Assembly: GCA_044376575.1 (NCBI GenBank)
Contig: JBILKR010000001.1
Location: 124,001 to 188,000 of the forward strand
Length of the DNA: 64,000 nt
Reading direction: 5' to 3'
Origin: BA4 sp044376575
Lineage (GTDB): Bacteria > Bacteroidota > Bacteroidia > CAIKAF01
The position numbers and the translations under genes were made by a program. The first letter of the stretch is position 1; each line of letters starts with the position of its first letter. Below the pieces are notes generated by a model. It had not been told where the DNA came from. It made no database searches and saw only the letters and a list, made by a program, of their open reading frames with translations. Below are positions 63,801 through 64,000 of this stretch, piece by piece.

Positions 63801-63866
63801 TTGTGTTTGGGCAAATGCATTGAGGAAAAGTCCTCCAATTAAAAATAAAGTGTAAAGTTGTTTCAT
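60858..63866 (-). CDS. Large T9SS type A cargo with internal repeats
   Basis: A 1,002-residue exported protein: signal peptide ending AFAQ, an N-terminal domain (IGNSGFETWQNVGSNTEEPT..., residues about 22-235) similar to carbohydrate-related PCMD domains, then alternating repeats of two kinds: three copies of a module with FTAQLSDASGSF and PSGTGYRIRV, and four of a module with SGGPYSSFNPTQTGSSYTPNF. It ends in a type A sorting domain (NINVFQQGNDVILDL to VIKWIAR) of divergent form. The lysS gene ends 33 bases upstream on the same strand, so it may be transcribed with it. Confidence 0.85.
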   Translation of the reverse strand: MKQLYTLFLIGGLFLNAFAQTQQIGNSGFETWQNVGSNTEEPTNWGSIKTGDLCGLCGIAPQVVWREGGAGNVWSGTYSARIVTGSAFGNPANGVLTCGEVNAPNTTPSSGFNESITTGTDESEALTDTPDSIVFYAKYTPVGTDSARASIFIHSNYNGFRDPLNAASQPYVVAKAAMNFRTGGVWQRISIPFQYTGPATTPAFILASFTSSKVAGAGGIGSTLYLDEVSLIYNPVITTGTISPLAYYVTATQGTSVSVPFIAEGTYNAGNIFTAQLSDASGSFANPVALGTITGTTSGTINGTIPAGTPSGTGYRIRVVSSNYSATGSINVSDIMINLVSTSISPVATQTIEAGVNGTALTAQESVPSNSQEWKYATVSGGPYSSFNPTQTGSSYTPNFVSAGMYYVVCESSYPGLSAISNEVIIQVVDNSITPASAQSILINTNGNTLTVNESSVASSRVWKFGTTSGGPYSAFTPNQSGTTYTPNFPNIGVIYVVCQSTINNVLCTSNEVMITVDNITLNTGNITGSPFEFSASAPNASVSVPYTIGGTGSFAPGNTFTAQLSDAQGNFANPTNIGSITSTSSGVISASIPSNTPDGNQYRIRVIASLPTLSGTDNGTDLIVDQFAVSVTPSNTQTIAVSTNGNTLAANESQNSTREWKYATASGGPYLSFNPVVTSAQYVPNFNTIGTYYVICASTNQYNDVVNSNEVIINVTNSITLNTTAVNNVTYYVSPSAVANGTLDFFTDVVYGAGNVFTAELSDASGSFTNLVAIGSIAGNTSGSIDIVIPNSTPTGTGYKVRVSSSNPPINGAAYSGTLEVVQYEISAAPLDTQNIVVNTPGNTITAASTHPSVSYEWLTRPTPFVAWAPMNPAVATADFIPLYATTGYRYVSCRVVNAWNDTLQSGEALIYVYDPSSIDENTLANINVFQQGNDVILDLTNSNITNGADVTVINALGQAIFSGTVKEKAQEKLVSLQQSGMYIIQITDKQERHVIKWIAR

Positions 63867-63899
63867 GTGTAGATGATTCTGTATAGTTTCTAAAATTTA

Positions 63900-64000
63900 T
63901 TATTCTTTTTCTGGTCGCATTTGAGGAAAAAATAATACCTCTTGAATAGTATGCTGATTGGTTAGCAGCATTGCAAGCCTATCAATTCCTATGCCAATTC
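63900..64000 (-). CDS. lysS: Lysyl-tRNA synthetase, C-terminal end (partial)
   Basis: The last 33 codons of a gene that starts beyond the window. The peptide IGIGIDRLAMLLTNQHT and the ending LFFPQMRPEKE are characteristic of class II lysyl-tRNA synthetase: motif 3 with the conserved Arg of GIDRLAML, followed by the usual C-terminal tail. Two stop codons follow in tandem. Confidence 0.92.
   Translation of the reverse strand, partial: IGIGIDRLAMLLTNQHTIQEVLFFPQMRPEKE

Overview
The window comes from a member of the Bacteroidota with a type IX secretion system (T9SS) and gliding-type genes. The evidence is gldB, gldC and sprE/porW, six T9SS cargo proteins with type A or type B C-terminal sorting domains, a class II eukaryote-like NADP isocitrate dehydrogenase, a split ATP synthase locus without beta and epsilon genes, AT-rich DNA, and repeated upstream matches to the Bacteroidota promoter -7 box TAnnTTTG. 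The order or family cannot be fixed from sequence alone. I see no phage, insertion sequence, CRISPR array or plasmid gene; this reads as chromosomal core with some secreted-protein islands.

Layout. 0-10 kb: a GSCFA protein and xth (4-base overlap), a GT-C type membrane glycosyltransferase, a GH3-family protein, a large DUF2723 membrane protein and an SDR-type L-threonine dehydrogenase. 9.5-14.5 kb (minus): respiratory assembly genes, namely cyoE, two subunit III genes and subunit IV of a cytochrome c oxidase, then a degenerate SCO paralog, a normal SCO1, a DUF420 protein and a small CxxC membrane protein. A tRNA-Gln(UUG) lies at 14.55 kb. 14.7-23.8 kb (minus): sprE, bactofilin, two small ATP synthase accessory genes, atpBEFHAG and a DUF486 gene. 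A terminator-like hairpin sits between atpE and atpF.

23.9-32.4 kb: kmo, a T9SS type B cargo, a zinc-less class III sirtuin, a family 9 glycosyltransferase, icd, gldB, gldC and an M23 peptidase. 32.6-37.1 kb: a three-gene operon for an SMC-type ATPase, a kleisin-like protein and a small winged-helix-like protein. It resembles an MksB/MksF/MksE condensin in a B-F-E order with no nuclease gene. This is the most unusual system in the window. A T9SS cargo gene follows it after 2 bases. 38-44.8 kb: comF, an unrecognised polytopic membrane protein, rseP, an ALDH7-type aldehyde dehydrogenase, a lipoprotein and hemW.

44.8-53.7 kb is a secreted-protein island: a PNGase F-like protein, an M28 peptidase with an altered catalytic position, a collagen-like repeat protein paired with a tiny sorting-domain protein, and a large type B cargo. 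53.7-60.8 kb: a DUF151 nuclease-domain protein, etfBA, pdhB, rnr, a lipoprotein, purN and a 57-residue membrane protein with a well-matched promoter. The window ends with a 1,002-residue T9SS protein and the C-terminal end of lysS.

How the genes fit together: the aerobic respiratory chain (oxidase subunits, heme O synthase, SCO, ETF) feeds the F-type ATPase; gldB, gldC and sprE belong to the gliding/T9SS apparatus whose cargo is spread across the window; the GT-C and DUF2723 proteins are candidates for glycosylating exported proteins. These links are inferences from family membership and proximity.
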